Source: DATGMS01 sp035303945
Lineage (GTDB): Bacteria; Bacteroidota; Bacteroidia; Cytophagales; Cyclobacteriaceae
Reading direction: 5' to 3'
Assembly: GCA_035303945.1 (NCBI GenBank)
Contig: DATGQZ010000060.1
Coordinates: forward strand, 75,218-139,217
Length of the DNA stretch: 64,000 nucleotides
Shown piece after piece: positions 61,162 to 64,000 of the stretch. The position numbers and the translations under genes were made by a program. The notes beneath the pieces are model-generated. The model saw nothing but the letters and a program-made list of their open reading frames with translations. It ran no database searches and was not told the origin of the DNA. How positions within the stretch are numbered: position 1 is the stretch's first letter; every line of letters begins with the position of its first letter.

Positions 61162-63813
61162 TTATTTATAAACTTCGTGATCTGGATTACCTCCTGATAT
61201 CAGATAAGCCATCAAATCTTTCAGTTCTTCAGAATTCAGTCGGTTGATCAACGCAGGCATCATGATAGACACATCAGACAGTTTGGTGCTGCTGACATCA
61301 CTCTTTGGTATCTCTCTTAAATCATTAGGAGCAAATGGATTTTGAGAAACATAGTAAGTAGTCGCATCCTCGTTGGCCAATTTACCTACAATGGTACTTC
61401 CATCTTTCATTTGGAAGCTGGTCGCTGCGTACTGATCAGATATTTCTGCACTTGGATCAATCGTGTGTACCAAAATATCCCTTGGAGAGAAACGAGTACC
61501 TAATTGGGTCAAATCAGGTCCTGCGATACCACCTTCACCTTTGATCGTGTGGCAACCCAGACACTGAGAAGCAGCAAACATTGCTTTGCCCTTTTCCAAA
61601 TCCCTACCCTGCAGGCTGTCCATATAAGGTAATGCTTCTTCAACAGTCCATCTTCTTCCAGGTCCTTCCGGTTGGATAGTGCTTACCAACAAATCGTTAC
61701 CGCTAGAGCTCAGCAAGGAGGCACCAGACAATTCGTTATAATAGTCAAACTTAGCTTTAGGCACTTGGGCTAATGCCATCCTTCTGGCGCGGTCAATGAA
61801 GCCAACGTAGCTTCTGCCTCCTTTGTATTTGAATGCATTTTGAATCCAAGTAAAATACTCTTCAAATAATTCATCAGTCCAGCCTGTCTTCGCACCTCCC
61901 AACACAGTGGCTAGGTAAGTCTGCTGTGCAGGTGGCACATTGGCCAACATGTTGGCAATGTCAAGACCATACTGTGGATTTCGGAAAATCAGATCAGAAG
62001 AGGATGTAAAGGTTTTCTGATAATTTTCATCATCTTTAGCATCCTTCAACAGGGCAAGTGTTTTCTTGACAGCATCAGGCGCACCCAAAGCAACTAAAAC
62101 AGTACTTAAGCCCCTGTCAAGTAGATTTTCTCCTGCTGGGAACTGTGGGTCAAGATAATCCACCAGCTGGTTTTTCAAGGCTCCACTAGGAATACCTTGA
62201 CGGTAGAGGATAAGCTCAATAGCCCTCACCATATTCAGTTGCTGTCTATGATTAAGCGCTTTAAAATCCACAGCTGTCAGCGCTTGCAGCATTTGGTTAT
62301 TGCTGGCTTTATCTCCATGACGGGCCAAAGCAATGGCTGCTTGAATTAAGGTGGCAGGATCTTTTTCATTAAGCGCTTTGTCCTTCCACTCATTGATTGG
62401 CTGATGCTCCACGGCAATTCGAGCAGCATAACTTACGAAGCGATCTTCATGCTTGAGGTAAGGCCAAGCAAAGTCCACCGCACCGGCCTTTGGACCTTCA
62501 TGATAGGTTTCCAGCTGCCTTCTGATTTTGTGTTCTTCGGGAAGGCTTTCCACCGTCAATGCGTTTGCCTCATTCTTAGTATCGCCATCATAGTAGATCC
62601 TATATAAGTCAGATTCCAATCTCCTACCGCCGGTTAAGAAATACATGGCTCCATCAGGCCCAATCTCTCCGTCAGTCAATGGCAAGGGGGATCCGGAAAC
62701 GAATTCTTCAGCCGTTGCTGTATATGTTCCCCCCTCAGGCTTTAACGAAATCGCATAGATAATTCCAAAGCTCCAGTCGAAAGCGTACAAGGCTTTCTGA
62801 TACTTTTCAGGAAATTTGGCGTTGGTGCCGAACATCAGGTTAGTAGGAGAGCCCTGACCGATGTTGAGGATGGCGGGCAAGTTGTCAGGAAATTCAGGTG
62901 ACCATTTTTGGTTCCCCGTTCTCCACCCATATTCACTGCCACTGGTTACGTGGTTGATACGCGTAGGGCGATACCACGGCATCCCGAAGTCCCATTCCAT
63001 ATCGGAATCATAGATAAATAGATCCCCTACTTCGTTGAACGCGATATCAAAACCATTTCTGTATCCGGCACTGATCAATTCCCAGTTTTTCCCTTCTGGA
63101 TCAATCTTGGCAACCCATCCTCCTGGTGCCTTTCGGTTGTTGGCGTGACCGCGAGGGTCAACAATGCGTGGGAACAATACGTCTTCATCCCACACGTTCG
63201 GCAGGCGGTAAGCATCCATTTCAGGCACATCCGTATGGTTACCGGCCACTACGTAAATCGACTGTCCATCAGGTGAAAGGATCATACTATGTGGGCCGTG
63301 TTCACCAGGTTCACCTTCAAGGCTTCGGATCAAAGTTACTTGGTCATATTGATCATCTCCGTTGGTATCTTGCAAGCGGTACATGCCTGTGCTCTTATCA
63401 AAAGCATCGTTGGCATTATGGTTGACCATTACATAAAGACTGTTGAAGGCGTAGAGAAGCCCTTGTGCGTAGCCCATGCCCAGCTTTGAACTGTCAGAAC
63501 CTACCACCAGCTTTTCCACGGTGGGTGTTGCATCCTCTGCTCCGAGGCCTGGAATTTGCAGACGGTACAGGGCGCCATATTGGTCGGCAGTAATCATCCT
63601 GCCCTTATCATCAAAGGTCATGGCCACCCAAGATCCTTGATCATTTTCGCCCGGACTGTAGAGGTGCTCCGCTTTAAAACCTGACAGCAGGTTCAATTTC
63701 TCTACTTTCGGGTGTACTGGCCCTGCAATTTCTTTTTCCTTACTACAGGCAACCATCACGCTGGCGATCAACGGCAGCAAAAGCAGTTTTCGGAAGGGTT
63801 TATTTTCAAACAT
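61162..63813 (-). CDS. Beta-propeller/HEAT c-type cytochrome lipoprotein
   Basis: 883-residue exported protein. Signal MFENKPFRKLLLLPLIASVMVAC with lipidated cysteine 23. Residues about 40-410 form a sugar-dehydrogenase-like beta-propeller (SWVAMTFDDKGRMITADQYGALYRL, HGPHSMILSPDGQSIYVVAGNH). A HEAT-like helical region follows (about 430-720). The C-terminal domain has a haem c site CLGCH at 751-755. This is the membrane-bound 'PVC-type' c-type cytochrome architecture, common next to DUF1080 and Gfo/Idh genes. It heads the six-gene operon. Exact role (sugar oxidation or electron transfer) is unproven. Confidence 0.88.
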   Translation of the reverse strand: MFENKPFRKLLLLPLIASVMVACSKEKEIAGPVHPKVEKLNLLSGFKAEHLYSPGENDQGSWVAMTFDDKGRMITADQYGALYRLQIPGLGAEDATPTVEKLVVGSDSSKLGMGYAQGLLYAFNSLYVMVNHNANDAFDKSTGMYRLQDTNGDDQYDQVTLIRSLEGEPGEHGPHSMILSPDGQSIYVVAGNHTDVPEMDAYRLPNVWDEDVLFPRIVDPRGHANNRKAPGGWVAKIDPEGKNWELISAGYRNGFDIAFNEVGDLFIYDSDMEWDFGMPWYRPTRINHVTSGSEYGWRTGNQKWSPEFPDNLPAILNIGQGSPTNLMFGTNAKFPEKYQKALYAFDWSFGIIYAISLKPEGGTYTATAEEFVSGSPLPLTDGEIGPDGAMYFLTGGRRLESDLYRIYYDGDTKNEANALTVESLPEEHKIRRQLETYHEGPKAGAVDFAWPYLKHEDRFVSYAARIAVEHQPINEWKDKALNEKDPATLIQAAIALARHGDKASNNQMLQALTAVDFKALNHRQQLNMVRAIELILYRQGIPSGALKNQLVDYLDPQFPAGENLLDRGLSTVLVALGAPDAVKKTLALLKDAKDDENYQKTFTSSSDLIFRNPQYGLDIANMLANVPPAQQTYLATVLGGAKTGWTDELFEEYFTWIQNAFKYKGGRSYVGFIDRARRMALAQVPKAKFDYYNELSGASLLSSSGNDLLVSTIQPEGPGRRWTVEEALPYMDSLQGRDLEKGKAMFAASQCLGCHTIKGEGGIAGPDLTQLGTRFSPRDILVHTIDPSAEISDQYAATSFQMKDGSTIVGKLANEDATTYYVSQNPFAPNDLREIPKSDVSSTKLSDVSIMMPALINRLNSEELKDLMAYLISGGNPDHEVYK

Positions 63814-63957
63814 AGATTGGTGGTTTTTAATTGAAAGAAGAAGAACCTTCTATTTCAAATTAAATGTAACTTATTTTCGTCGATTGATTCAATAGCTTTT
63901 TGGGATCTGTAGCTGTTTTTTGACAAACGGTGGAGGAAATACAGTAAAGCCAAGAAA

Positions 63958-63999
63958 ACACACCAACAAGCGGAATGACTTCCGGCTTATTGGTGTGTA
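63958..63999. terminator. Hairpin at right window edge
   Basis: Near-perfect 14-bp stem ACACACCAACAAGC/GCTTATTGGTGTGT with one mismatch and a short loop. An A-rich tract lies to its left, so it could terminate a minus-strand gene beyond the window. Confidence 0.5.
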
Positions 64000-64000
64000 T

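Noticed and set aside
63958..63999. Inverted repeat considered as insertion-sequence end
   Set aside because: Its short loop and near-perfect pairing fit a terminator; no transposase or target duplication is visible.

Overview
The window looks like chromosome of a Bacteroidota bacterium, most likely order Cytophagales (Cyclobacteriaceae-like; this placement is inference). The reasons are a SusC/SusD pair, a BatD protein, an OmpA protein with TSP3 repeats, GIN-domain (DUF2807) and DUF4403 lipoproteins, a VF530-family protein, and promoters of the TTTG / TAnnTTTG type. Shine-Dalgarno sequences are generally absent. Gene density is high. I found no rRNA, tRNA, CRISPR array, prophage or insertion sequence.

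Layout. 1-3133 (minus): two-subunit sodium:solute symporter followed by the N-terminal part of acetyl-CoA synthetase, an acetate uptake and activation module. 3329-6582 (minus): ZIP metal transporter, ApbE flavin transferase, APC permease. 6789-9969: RuvB and QueG, convergent with a geranylgeranyl-reductase-family flavoprotein. 10277-18848: small conserved-looking protein, BatD, chorismate synthase, DAACS symporter, M1 aminopeptidase, GntP permease, DUF4403 lipoprotein. 18857-21321 (minus): membrane protein, uracil phosphoribosyltransferase, OmpA. 21807-25760: YbbP/YbbA-like ABC exporter divergent from a TesA-like esterase, the same arrangement as in E. coli. 25994-28455: GMC dehydrogenase with its Tat-exported 'subunit 3'. 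28531-36257: VF530 protein, GIN protein, RlpA, SbcD-SbcC, NSS transporter. 36650-41845: SusC-SusD. 41913-45673: lipoproteins, Pcm, adenosine kinase, TMEM220.

The most interesting part is 45711-63813. It holds a complete set of ebo genes (eboA to eboF), a conserved cluster of unknown biochemistry. From published work as I recall it, ebo genes occur in cyanobacteria (export of the scytonemin monomer), in pseudomonads (the 'edb' locus) and in eustigmatophyte algal plastids. Here eboB-C-D-E-F form a tight minus-strand operon (51379 to 45711). eboA lies about 3.3 kb away, separated by a plus-strand block of two short-chain dehydrogenases and a Gfo/Idh/MocA oxidoreductase. Directly upstream of eboA on the same strand is a six-gene operon (63813 to 55654): haem c/beta-propeller lipoprotein, 3-keto-disaccharide-hydrolase-family (DUF1080) lipoprotein, DUF4432 mutarotase-like protein, cupin phosphomannose-isomerase-like protein, sugar-isomerase TIM barrel and Gfo/Idh/MocA oxidoreductase. 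That operon has the make-up of an oxidative (3-keto) glycoside-degradation pathway. The window therefore interleaves a sugar-phosphate-cyclase/prenyltransferase pathway of unknown product with sugar or cyclitol oxidation genes.
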